From Bradyrhizobium ivorense (GTDB lineage: Bacteria > Pseudomonadota > Alphaproteobacteria > Rhizobiales > Xanthobacteraceae): a stretch of 64,000 nucleotides of DNA. The translations under genes were made by a program, and so were the position numbers. Under the pieces are notes generated by a model that was given only the letters and a program-made list of their open reading frames with translations, did no database searches and had not been told where the DNA came from. Shown here in pieces: positions 27,582 to 35,144 of the stretch (positions are counted from its first letter, which is position 1; every line of letters starts with the position of its first letter). The DNA lies in the NCBI RefSeq assembly GCF_900696085.1, contig NZ_CAADFC020000042.1, forward strand, positions 1-64,000, given 5' to 3'.

Positions 27582-28454
27582 ATGACGACCCGTACTGCCA
27601 CCCTTGTCGGACTGACCGCCATCCTGATGTGGTCGCTGCTGTCGGTGATGACGGTTGCGACCGGCAAGATTCCAGCGTTCCAGCTCGCCGCCATGACGTT
27701 TGCGATCGGCGCTGTGGTTGCATTCATCAGCTTCCTGTTCCGTCCCGCCGCGTTCGGCGCCTTGAAGCAGCCGCTCGTAGCCTGGGTGGTCGGCGTCGGC
27801 GGATTGTTCGGCTATCACGCGCTGTATTTCCTGGCGCTGCGCTTCGCGCCGCCGGCGGAAGCAGGCCTGCTCAACTATCTCTGGCCGCTGTTGATCGTGC
27901 TGTTCTCATCGCTGCTGCCGGGCGAGCGGCTCGCCGTCCATCACGTCGTCGGCGCGGTATTGGGGCTGGTCGGCACGGTGCTGCTGTTCGCCGGCAACAC
28001 CGGCAATTTCTCGAAGGAGCAGATCCCGGGCTTCGCGGCCGCCTTCGTCGCGGCCTTTGTCTGGGCGTCCTACTCCGTGATGTCGCGCCGGCTCAAGGCA
28101 GTGCCGACAGATGCGGTGGCGGGCTTTTGCCTTGCCACCGCCGTGCTTGCCGCCCTCGTGCACGGCATGGTCGAGACCACGGTCTGGCCCGCGAGCCCGC
28201 TGCAATGGCTCGCCGTGATCGGGCTCGGTATCGGCCCGGTCGGCGCGGCGTTCTTCGCCTGGGACATCGGCATGAAGCGCGGCGACATCCGCGTGCTCGG
28301 CGCCGCCTCCTACGCCACGCCGCTGCTCTCCACAGCCTTCCTGATCCTCGCCGGCTTCGCGCAAGCCAGCGCCAACATCGCGATCGCCGCGATCCTGATC
28401 GCCGGCGGCGGGCTCATCGCGGCCAAGGACATGGTGCTGCGAAAGAGAGCCTAG
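27582..28454 (+). CDS. DMT-superfamily permease, YddG-like
   Basis: 290 residues from the ATG at 27582 (a GTG lies one codon upstream), with AGGGGG before it. There are ten hydrophobic segments in two EamA halves. The opening TATLVGLTAILMWSLLSVMTV and the NYLWPLLIVLFSSLL segment resemble the aromatic amino-acid exporter YddG. Export of amino acids is therefore plausible but not proven. The stop codon lies within a short CTAGGATGGGT hairpin shared with the convergent cupin gene. Confidence 0.8.
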   Translation: MTTRTATLVGLTAILMWSLLSVMTVATGKIPAFQLAAMTFAIGAVVAFISFLFRPAAFGALKQPLVAWVVGVGGLFGYHALYFLALRFAPPAEAGLLNYLWPLLIVLFSSLLPGERLAVHHVVGAVLGLVGTVLLFAGNTGNFSKEQIPGFAAAFVAAFVWASYSVMSRRLKAVPTDAVAGFCLATAVLAALVHGMVETTVWPASPLQWLAVIGLGIGPVGAAFFAWDIGMKRGDIRVLGAASYATPLLSTAFLILAGFAQASANIAIAAILIAGGGLIAAKDMVLRKRA

Positions 28455-28485
28455 GATGGGTTCGCTACGCTCTACCCATCCTACG
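28452..28485. repeat. AGGATGGGTT...ACCCATCCT hairpin
   Basis: A compact inverted repeat overlapping the ends of the convergent permease and cupin genes. It resembles the longer CGTAGGGTGGGTTA element at 9791-9878 and probably acts as a transcript end in both directions. Confidence 0.6.
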
Positions 28486-28915
28486 AAGCCGGCTCCCAGC
28501 CTTTCGGCGCCAGCTCGAATTTTGCGAACTCGAATGCCGGCGCGACCGTGCAGCCGACCAGCGTCCACTCTCCGGCACTCTCCGCGGCCTGCCAGGCACC
28601 TGCCGGCACGATCGCTTGCGGCCGTTCGCCGCCTGCGACATCCGGCCCGAGCGTCACCGTGTGCCGGCTTCCGCCCTCCTGCGCGATCTGCAAGCGCAGC
28701 GGCGCGCCGGCGTAATAGTGCCACGTCTCCACAGCGTCGATGCGGTGCCAGTGCGAACGCTCGCCGCGCGCCAGCAAAAAGTAGATCGCGGTGGAGCGGC
28801 TGCGTCCGCTGATGTCGCAGCTCGCGTCGCGAAACGTCTCGCGAAAATGCCCGCCCTCGGGATGCGGCTGCAGGTCGAGCCGGGCGATGATCTCGGCAGC
28901 TGACAGCACGGACAT
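28481..28915 (-). CDS. Cupin_5 (DUF985) family protein
   Basis: 144 residues. The DUF985 pattern is present: LDLQPHPEGGHFRETF at the start, AIYFLLARGERSHWHRIDAVETWHYYAG with the metal-type histidines, and GWTLVG-like and FEFAKFELAP segments near the end. It is a single-domain cupin, of unproven function and possibly metal-binding. Its ATG overlaps the stop of gloB in the sequence TGATG, so it is translationally coupled to gloB. Confidence 0.87.
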   Translation of the reverse strand: MSVLSAAEIIARLDLQPHPEGGHFRETFRDASCDISGRSRSTAIYFLLARGERSHWHRIDAVETWHYYAGAPLRLQIAQEGGSRHTVTLGPDVAGGERPQAIVPAGAWQAAESAGEWTLVGCTVAPAFEFAKFELAPKGWEPAS

Positions 28916-29682
28916 CACGACTTGTTCTTGCGCTCGCGCAGCTCGCCGAACACCTGGGCCGGATCGGCGCCCTTCATGTGCAGCTTGGCCGCGACCGCAG
29001 GCTCGTCGGCGCGCAGGAACACGTTGGCCTTCTTCTCGTCGCCGAGCAGCACCGGGATGGTCGGCTCGTTCTCGGCGCGGAGCTTTGCCACCTCCGCGGC
29101 GCGCGCCTGCAAGTCGGGATTATCGGCCTCGATGGTGAGGGCGAATTTGACGTTGGCGGCGGTGTATTCATGGCCGCAGTAGAGCCGAAAGTCGTCCGGC
29201 AGCGCGCGCAGCTTCAGCAGCGAGTCCCACATCATCGGATAATTGCCCTCGAACACCCGGCCGCATCCGATCGAGAACAGCGTGTCGGCGGCGAACACCG
29301 CCTTCTCGCTGTCGAACACGTAGGAGATATGGTCCAGCGTATGGCCGGGCGTCTCGACGACGCGCGCGAGCAGGCTGCCGACCTTGATGACGTCGGCATT
29401 GACGGCGCGCAGATCGACATTGGCGATCTTGGCCGACTTGTCGTGCGGAGCGACGACGCGGCAGCCGTATTTCTGCTTCAGCTCCGCGACGCCGCCGACA
29501 TGGTCGCCGTGGTGATGCGTGATCAGGATGTCGGTCAGCGTCCAGCCTTCGCGCTCCAGCGCCTTGATGATCGGGGCGGCCTCCGGCGCATCGATCGACG
29601 CCGTCGCTTTCGTCGCGGGGTCGTGGATCAGGTAGCCGAAATTGTCGGTGAGGCAGGTGAAGGTGCGAATCTCGGCGGCCAT
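28915..29682 (-). CDS. gloB: Hydroxyacylglutathione hydrolase (glyoxalase II)
   Basis: 255 residues from the ATG at 29682 (MAAEIRTFTC). The metallo-beta-lactamase signature THHHGDH is at 55-61; other ligands are in ETPGHTLDH, FAADTLF and the GHEYTAANVKFA segment of the glyoxalase II C-terminal domain. It hydrolyses S-lactoylglutathione to lactate and glutathione in methylglyoxal detoxification. The longer frame upstream lacks a fitting start. It precedes and overlaps the cupin gene, and is divergent from a methyltransferase-like gene, an arrangement I recall as common in alphaproteobacteria. Confidence 0.94.
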   Translation of the reverse strand: MAAEIRTFTCLTDNFGYLIHDPATKATASIDAPEAAPIIKALEREGWTLTDILITHHHGDHVGGVAELKQKYGCRVVAPHDKSAKIANVDLRAVNADVIKVGSLLARVVETPGHTLDHISYVFDSEKAVFAADTLFSIGCGRVFEGNYPMMWDSLLKLRALPDDFRLYCGHEYTAANVKFALTIEADNPDLQARAAEVAKLRAENEPTIPVLLGDEKKANVFLRADEPAVAAKLHMKGADPAQVFGELRERKNKS

Positions 29683-29813
29683 GTTATCTCCACGAATTGC
29701 TGGTGCGAGGGCGCTAACACGCCAAATATAGGGGTGAAATATGGCGTTAACGCTCCGGCGGCAACGCAATTTTGCGCGCCCCCGGGCCGCGAGCGGCATG
29801 TTAGGCTGAAACC

Positions 29814-30566
29814 ATGGACGTCATTGATCTCCGGGATTTCTATTCGCAGCGCCTCGGCATCGTGGCGCGGCAGCTGATCAACCGCGGTATCCGTGAGCGC
29901 TGGCCCAATGCGGAGGGCCAGCGGGTGCTCGGCCTCGGCTACCCGACACCCTATCTCGGCCTGTTCCGCGAGAGCTGCGAGCGCTGCATCGCCTTCATGC
30001 CGGCGGCCCAGGGCGTGCTGAAATGGCCGACCGGGCGGCCGGCGCTGGCCACCTTGATCGACGAGTTCTCGATGCCGTTGCCGGATGCCGCGGTCGACCG
30101 CGTGCTGCTGGTGCATGCGCTGGAGATGTCGGACGATCCGGAGCGGTTGCTGCGCGAGGTCTGGCGCGTGCTGGCGCCCTCGGGGCGGCTGATCGCGGTG
30201 ATCCCGAACCGCCGCGGCGTATGGACGCGCACCGACACCACGCCGTTTGGCCATGGCCGGCCCTATTCGCGCGCGCAGATCACGCAGCTGTTGCGGCAGA
30301 CCTGGTTCACGCCGACCGCATGGGGCGAGGCGCTGTTCATGCCGCCGGTGCAGGGCTCCTGGTTCCTGCGCTCGGCGGTGGCGTGGGAGCGCGTCGGCGC
30401 CGCGCTGTCGATGCCGTTCGCCGGCGTGCATATCGTCGAGGCGAGCAAGCAGGTCTACCGCGCCATCCCCGCCAACCGCGAGCGCGCCCGGCTGATTCCA
30501 TCGCTGCAGCCGGTGCTGGTGCCGTCGTCGACGGCGACGCGCAAGGCGGCGCATACCGAGCGCTGA
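29814..30566 (+). CDS. Class I SAM-dependent methyltransferase-like protein
   Basis: 250 residues. The order of elements is that of Methyltransf_11 proteins: a post-motif-II region FSMPLPDAAVDRVLLVHALEMSDDPERLLREVWRVLAPSGRLIAVIPN. However, the usual glycine-rich SAM loop (DxGxGxG) is replaced by LGLGYPTPYLGLF at about 38-50, so SAM binding may be altered. It is divergent from gloB, 131 bases apart. The substrate is unknown. A near-perfect hairpin after the stop (30592-30618) acts as a transcript end. Confidence 0.78.
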   Translation: MDVIDLRDFYSQRLGIVARQLINRGIRERWPNAEGQRVLGLGYPTPYLGLFRESCERCIAFMPAAQGVLKWPTGRPALATLIDEFSMPLPDAAVDRVLLVHALEMSDDPERLLREVWRVLAPSGRLIAVIPNRRGVWTRTDTTPFGHGRPYSRAQITQLLRQTWFTPTAWGEALFMPPVQGSWFLRSAVAWERVGAALSMPFAGVHIVEASKQVYRAIPANRERARLIPSLQPVLVPSSTATRKAAHTER

Positions 30567-30591
30567 TGCTGTTTGCATGCCTCCAATACGC

Positions 30592-30618
30592 AAATGCCCG
30601 GGCCAGGCCCGGGCATTT
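30592..30618. terminator. Bidirectional hairpin between methyltransferase and DUF4167 genes
   Basis: AAATGCCCGGGCC and GGCCCGGGCATTT are perfectly complementary with a one-base centre, and A/T runs flank both sides. It fits a shared terminator for the convergent genes. Confidence 0.65.
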
Positions 30619-30663
30619 CGAATTGCAGGATTTGCAGCGCTAACCGATCAATGATCGGCAGCC

Positions 30664-31410
30664 TTACTCGTTGCCCGGATTGAAGTCCTCGCTCGGCGCG
30701 GGCTGCGCGGCGGCGTCGGGACGCGGGCCGTGCGGACGGCGGCGCCGGCGCGGAAAGCGCTCGCCGCGCTCGCTGCGTTCACCGCCGCCATTGCCCTCAT
30801 AGCTGCCGTTGACCTGCGGCTGCGGGCCGCCGGTGATGAAGGAGGGCAGGCGATCCACGCCGCTATCGGCCAGCACGGGCTGCGGCTGGTTCGCCGGCTG
30901 CGGCTGCGGCTGATATTGCGGCTGCTGACGATGCTCGCGCTCACGCTCACGGTGTTCACGCGGCTGCTGCTGATCGCGCTGGTAGGGCTGCTGGCCGTTC
31001 TCGCGCACATAGGGCTGCTGCTGCGGCACGAAGCCGGGCTCCTGGCCGAAGCTCGAATAGCCGTCATTGTCGTCGTCGTTGTCGTCGGACGACGGCATCG
31101 CCTCGGCATCGGGCCGCGGCTGCTGCTGGTTCTGCCGGAATTGCTCCTGCGCGGCCGCGATGATCCGGTAATAGTGCTCGGCGTGCTGGTAGTAATTCTC
31201 GGCCGCGACCGGATCGCCGGAGGAGCGCGCATCGCGCGCCAGCTGCACGTATTTCTCGGCCACGTGGGACGCCGTGCCGCGGATCTTGATATCGGGTCCG
31301 TTCGATTCGTACACCCGCGTCAGAGGATTCTGGCCGCGCCGGTTATTGTTGTTATTATTATTGTTGTTATTCCGGTTGCGCATCCGCTTGTTGTTCTGAC
31401 CGTTTCTCAT
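30664..31410 (-). CDS. DUF4167 protein with poly-Asn tract
   Basis: 248 residues. The conserved N-terminal domain is visible: RRGQNPLTRVYESNGPDIKIRGTASHVAEKYVQLARDA, then NYYQHAEHYYRII. It is preceded by an unusual run of ten Asn (MRNRNNNNNNN...), encoded by mixed AAT/AAC triplets. The rest is low-complexity, rich in Gln, Pro and Arg, with an arginine-rich motif (RFPRRRRRPHGPR) suggestive of nucleic-acid binding. The function of DUF4167 is not established. It is encoded downstream of prmC on the same strand. Confidence 0.87.
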   Translation of the reverse strand: MRNGQNNKRMRNRNNNNNNNNNNRRGQNPLTRVYESNGPDIKIRGTASHVAEKYVQLARDARSSGDPVAAENYYQHAEHYYRIIAAAQEQFRQNQQQPRPDAEAMPSSDDNDDDNDGYSSFGQEPGFVPQQQPYVRENGQQPYQRDQQQPREHREREREHRQQPQYQPQPQPANQPQPVLADSGVDRLPSFITGGPQPQVNGSYEGNGGGERSERGERFPRRRRRPHGPRPDAAAQPAPSEDFNPGNE

Positions 31411-31605
31411 TTGTCGCCTTTATTCCAGCCCTGAAGTTATTGCAGTTCATTGCCTCTCCGATTCGGCGCGCATTCAAGCGCGCGGAATCGCACTACCGTC
31501 GAAAGTGGCTTCGATGTTGCCGACCATCTCGTTTCAGCAAAGTCGCGTTCAGCAAAGACGCGTTCCCCAACCGCCAGCGGATCGCGCCGGCGACCAAATC
31601 ATTCC

Positions 31606-31851
31606 GCCTGTCGAGACAGGCCCAGTTCTCTCGCGTAAGTCTTCAAGCGCAATAACAGGCTTTCGTTCGCTTGGCGGTCGAGAGCAGCACAGCTCTAGCT
31701 ATTGCGCTCAATGTGACCTGCGTTCTTGGAACCTTTGGATCGGCGGGCTCTGCTGAACCCTGGTCATCACCCCGTATCGGCTACGGGGGCCAGTACCGAC
31801 GTTGTGGCCGGAACGTAGTCGTTCCCGGGGGTAATTCCAAGAGGTTTTTTT
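31606..31851 (+). ncRNA. Candidate structured RNA in the prmC-DUF4167 gap
   Basis: Several exact inverted repeats crowd into this gap: GCCTGTC/GACAGGC (31606-31621), AGCGCAATA (31646-31654) with TATTGCGCT (31700-31708) enclosing AGAGC/GCTCT (31681-31696), and CCCCGTA/TACGGGG (31771-31788) inside CTGG/CCAG (31760-31793). TCTTGGAA near 31724 pairs with TTCCAAGA near 31835, and a run of seven T follows at 31845-31851. The plus strand could thus fold into a closed rod ending in a U-run, like an independent small RNA. The strand choice rests on the T-run. No known family (6S, SRP, tmRNA) could be matched. Confidence 0.4.
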
Positions 31852-31867
31852 GCGTTCCAATAGGACT

Positions 31868-32752
31868 TTATCGGGGCAGCCGGCGGGCGGAAACCGCCCT
31901 CGGGATGCCCCCCAGATCGGCCCTGGGCGGCCCGGTCGGGGATAAGCCCGCGGCCGTCATCAGGGCTTCAACGTCGGCCTCCTGGCCGCGGCCGATTTCG
32001 ACAACCAGAAATCCGCCTGGCACCAGAAGACCCGCAGAATGCGAGATCAGCGCGCGGTAGGCATCGAGCCCGTCGGCGCCGCCGTCGAGCGCGGCGCGTG
32101 GATCGTGGTCGCGCACCTCGGTGGCGAGATCGGGGATCTCGGTTGTCCGGATATAGGGCGGGTTCGACACGATCAAGTCGAACGGGCCCACGAGCCCGCT
32201 ACCAAAATCACAGTTAATCATCGTCGCGCGATCCGCAAGCCCGAGCGCCGCTGCGTTCTGGCGCGCGGTATCGAGCGCCTCCGCCGAGATGTCGGTGCCG
32301 AAGCCATGCGCGTGGGGCAGTTCCGAAAGCAGCGCCAGCAGGATCGCGCCGCTGCCGGTGCCGAGATCGGCGATCCGCAGCGCGCGCTCCGCCGCGCCAT
32401 CGGCGCGCAACAGCTCGAGCGCGCGCTCGACCACCGTCTCGGTGTCGGGGCGCGGCACCAACGTCGCGGCGGAAAGTTGTAGCGGCAGCCCCCAAAACTC
32501 CTTGTTGCCAAGGATGCGCGCGACCGGCTCGCCGGCAAGCCGGCGCTGCGCCAACGCTTCGATGCGATCCGCTTCGGCTGCGGTCAGGGTTCGATTGGCC
32601 GCGGAGATCATGCCGGTCAGATCGAGCCCGAGCGCGGCGCCGGCCAAGAGCCGCGCATCCAGCTCGGCCGACTTGTTGCCGGCGGCCTTGAGGCGCGCGG
32701 CCAGCGCGCGCCTGCTGGTCTCGACGGTCTGGTGGTCAGCTGCTGCGCTCAT
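31868..32752 (-). CDS. prmC: Peptide chain release factor N5-glutamine methyltransferase
   Basis: 294 residues with the PrmC/HemK layout: an N-terminal helical domain, then a SAM-dependent methyltransferase with DLGTGSG at 129-135 and the amide-methylating NPPY motif at 197-200 (FDLIVSNPPYIRT). The LVPRPDTETVVE segment is characteristic. The enzyme methylates the Gln of the GGQ motif in RF1 and RF2. prfA lies nearby, but a HIT and a MarR gene on the opposite strand are inserted between them. Confidence 0.95.
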   Translation of the reverse strand: MSAAADHQTVETSRRALAARLKAAGNKSAELDARLLAGAALGLDLTGMISAANRTLTAAEADRIEALAQRRLAGEPVARILGNKEFWGLPLQLSAATLVPRPDTETVVERALELLRADGAAERALRIADLGTGSGAILLALLSELPHAHGFGTDISAEALDTARQNAAALGLADRATMINCDFGSGLVGPFDLIVSNPPYIRTTEIPDLATEVRDHDPRAALDGGADGLDAYRALISHSAGLLVPGGFLVVEIGRGQEADVEALMTAAGLSPTGPPRADLGGIPRAVSARRLPR

Positions 32753-32855
32753 CGCGCGTTGTTAGCCGATGGTCGGTGCGGCGTCGATATGGCTTGCGCC
32801 GCGCGCGGCCGGCGCGCACGGTTCGGGCATGAGCGCCCTGACCGGAAACAGCAAC

Positions 32856-33281
32856 ATGACGGCCTATGACGACCAGAACGCCTTCGCAAAAATCCTGCGC
32901 GGCGAGATCCCGAGCTTCAAGGTCTACGAGACCGACCGGACCTTCGCCTTTCTCGACATCATGCCGCGATCGCCGGGACATACGCTGGTGATCCCGAAGG
33001 CGCCGGCGCGCGGCATCCTCGATATCGCCGAGGACGACCTTGCCGAGGTCGCGCGGTCGGCAAAACGCATCGCCGTCGGCGCGATGAAGGCGTTCAGTGC
33101 CGACGGCATCATCATCCAGCAGTTCAGCGAGCCCGCCAGCGGGCAGGTGGTGCTTCACCTGCACATGCATGTGATGCCGGTGAAGGCCGGTGTCGCGCTG
33201 CTGCCGGCACAGACCCACAAGCAGGACATGGACGTGCTTGCGGAACACGCGAAGCGGATGATTGCGGCGTTGGGAAATTGA
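32856..33281 (+). CDS. HIT-family nucleotide-binding protein
   Basis: The start is placed at 32856 (MTAYDDQNAF), matching the usual beginning of alphaproteobacterial HIT proteins; upstream in-frame ATGs at 32769 and 32829 are possible. The 141-residue product has the histidine triad H101, H103, H105 (HLHMH). Family members are nucleoside monophosphate hydrolases or transferases such as Hint. It is divergent from prmC across about 100 bases. Confidence 0.88.
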   Translation: MTAYDDQNAFAKILRGEIPSFKVYETDRTFAFLDIMPRSPGHTLVIPKAPARGILDIAEDDLAEVARSAKRIAVGAMKAFSADGIIIQQFSEPASGQVVLHLHMHVMPVKAGVALLPAQTHKQDMDVLAEHAKRMIAALGN

Positions 33282-33351
33282 GCGGGCGGCCGGGTCCGAC
33301 GCGGAATGCCGTAATCCGTATCCCGAGAGGCCATGCGCAATATCGACTTCG

Positions 33352-33400
33352 TCATTGCGAGGCGCGCAGCGACGAAGCAATCCATTGCTCCGCGTATGAT
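33352..33400. repeat. GTCATTGCGAG half repeat
   Basis: GTCATTGCGAGGCGCGCAGCG with GAAGCAATCCATTGCTCCGCG resembles the left half of the element at 4847-4918; the right arm appears degraded. It lies in the gap between the HIT and MarR genes. Confidence 0.55.
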
Positions 33401-33538
33401 CGCTGCCGGCCGGAGCTGCGACACTCAGGCCGTTGAAAACATCGCCGGCAGCGGTATCCGGAGATGGTTTGCGTCATGGTAGCTTGGTAGCGTCGTCCGG
33501 TCTCCGCCATCGCGCGGACCATCTCCAGGGACGAGCGA

Positions 33539-34009
33539 ATGCCGCAACCCAAGCAGCGCCGGACCACGGCCGGAACCACGACGCGCGGCGGCGCGGCGGG
33601 AGCGGTCGATTACGAGGCGCTGGCCCGCTTTCGCTACCAGCTGCGGACGTTTCTGGCGTTCAGCGAGCAGGCGGCCAAGCAGGCCGGATTGACGCCGCAG
33701 CAACACCAGGCGCTGCTCGGCATCAAGGGCTTCGTCCGCCCGGGCCCGGCGACCGTCGGCGACATCGCGCGCTTTCTGCTGGTCCGGCATCACTCCGCCG
33801 TCGAGCTGGTGGATCGCATGGTGAAGCTCGGGCTGATCAGCCGGTTCGCCGATCCCGAGGACGGTCGCCGCGTTTTGCTCAAGCTGACACAGAAGGGCGA
33901 GCGGAAGCTGCAGTCGCTGTCGCGGAAGAACGTCGAGGAGCTGCGGCGCGCCGCGAGCCCGGCGCTGCGCCGGCTGTTGAAGTCATCGTCGCAACCCGGC
34001 GAATCCTGA
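33539..34009 (+). CDS. MarR-family transcriptional regulator
   Basis: 156 residues. The winged-helix pattern is seen in LTPQQHQALLGIKGF, then TVGDIARFLLVRHHSAVELVDRMVKLGLISRFADPEDGRRVLLKLTQKGERKL. The N terminus is basic and Thr/Gly-rich. No effector gene is directly adjacent on the same strand, so the target is unknown. It is convergent with prfA, only 3 bases between their ends. Ligand unknown. Confidence 0.85.
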   Translation: MPQPKQRRTTAGTTTRGGAAGAVDYEALARFRYQLRTFLAFSEQAAKQAGLTPQQHQALLGIKGFVRPGPATVGDIARFLLVRHHSAVELVDRMVKLGLISRFADPEDGRRVLLKLTQKGERKLQSLSRKNVEELRRAASPALRRLLKSSSQPGES

Positions 34010-34012
34010 GCC

Positions 34013-35092
34013 TTACGCCGCAGCGCCCTGCGCCGCGAGCTGCGCGGCCTGGTGTTCGGTGGTCAGCGCATCGATCAGTTCGCCGAGCGCTTCGCCGGCG
34101 ATCACCTGCGGCAATTTATAGAGCGTCAGATTGATGCGGTGGTCGGTGACGCGCCCTTGCGGGAAATTGTAGGTGCGGATGCGCTCGGAGCGATCGCCGG
34201 AGCCGACCTTCTCCTTGCGGTCGGCGGAGCGCGCGGCCTCGACGCGCTGGCGCTCGGCGTCGTAGATGCGCGAGCGCAGGATGTTCATCGCCGAGGCGCG
34301 GTTTTTGTGTTGCGAGCGGCTGTCCTGCATCATCACCACGATGCCGGTCGGGATGTGGGTGATGCGGATCGCCGATTCGGTCTTGTTGACGTGCTGGCCG
34401 CCGGCGCCGCCGGCGCGCATGGTCTCGATCCGCAAATCCGTGTCCTTGATGTCGACGTCGACATCCTCGACCTCCGGCAGCACCGCGACTGTTGCGGCCG
34501 AGGTGTGGATGCGCCCCTGCGTCTCGGTGTCGGGCACGCGCTGCACACGATGCACGCCGGATTCGAATTTCAGTTTTGCAAAGGCGCCGCGGCCCTGCAC
34601 CTCGGCGATGATTTCCTTGTAGCCGCCGACGGTGCCTTCGCTGGCCGAGATCACCTCGACCTTCCAGCCCTGCAGGCCGGCGAAGCGCTCATACATCCGG
34701 AACAGATCGCCGGCGAACAGCGAAGCCTCGTCGCCGCCGGTGCCGGCGCGGATTTCCAGCATCACGTTGCGATCGTCCATCGCGTCCTTGGGCAGCAGCG
34801 CGACCCGGATCTTCTGCTCGAGCTCGCCAATGCGCGCCTGCAGCGTCTCGAGCTCGGCCTCCGCCATGCTATGCATCTCGGGATCTTCAGCCGCGTCAGC
34901 CAGCAGCGCCTCGGCGCCGGCGAGCTCGGTGCGGGCGGAACGATAGTCCTTCACCGCGTCGATCAGCGGATTGAGCTCGGCGAGCTCGCGGGTGATCGCA
35001 ACGTAGCGGTCGGAGTTCACCTGGCCGAGCAGCTCGGCCTCGAGCGAGGCGTGATGGGCGAGCAGGATGTCGAGTTTGGCTTCGGGTAGCAT
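34013..35092 (-). CDS. prfA: Peptide chain release factor 1
   Basis: 359 residues from the ATG at 35092 (MLPEAKLDIL). Hallmarks of RF1 are the codon-reading motif P187-D188-T189 (VPDTETQGRIHTS) and the peptidyl-tRNA hydrolysis motif G231-G232-Q233 (AGGAGGQHVNK). It ends translation at UAA and UAG. The next gene upstream on the same strand is ptsP, 52 bases away; lysC is beyond that. The order lysC-ptsP-prfA is a common alphaproteobacterial arrangement. Confidence 0.97.
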   Translation of the reverse strand: MLPEAKLDILLAHHASLEAELLGQVNSDRYVAITRELAELNPLIDAVKDYRSARTELAGAEALLADAAEDPEMHSMAEAELETLQARIGELEQKIRVALLPKDAMDDRNVMLEIRAGTGGDEASLFAGDLFRMYERFAGLQGWKVEVISASEGTVGGYKEIIAEVQGRGAFAKLKFESGVHRVQRVPDTETQGRIHTSAATVAVLPEVEDVDVDIKDTDLRIETMRAGGAGGQHVNKTESAIRITHIPTGIVVMMQDSRSQHKNRASAMNILRSRIYDAERQRVEAARSADRKEKVGSGDRSERIRTYNFPQGRVTDHRINLTLYKLPQVIAGEALGELIDALTTEHQAAQLAAQGAAA

Positions 35093-35144
35093 GGCGATGT
35101 CTCGAATTGCGAAAGCGGGACGGCGAACGGCGACGGCAGCGTCG

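Noticed and set aside
31606..31851. tmRNA, 6S RNA, SRP RNA or RNase P RNA in the structured gap
   Set aside because: No tag-peptide codons ending in Ala-Ala, no SRP GGAAGCAGC loop and no RNase P core could be found, and 6S could not be matched. It is kept only as an unnamed candidate.
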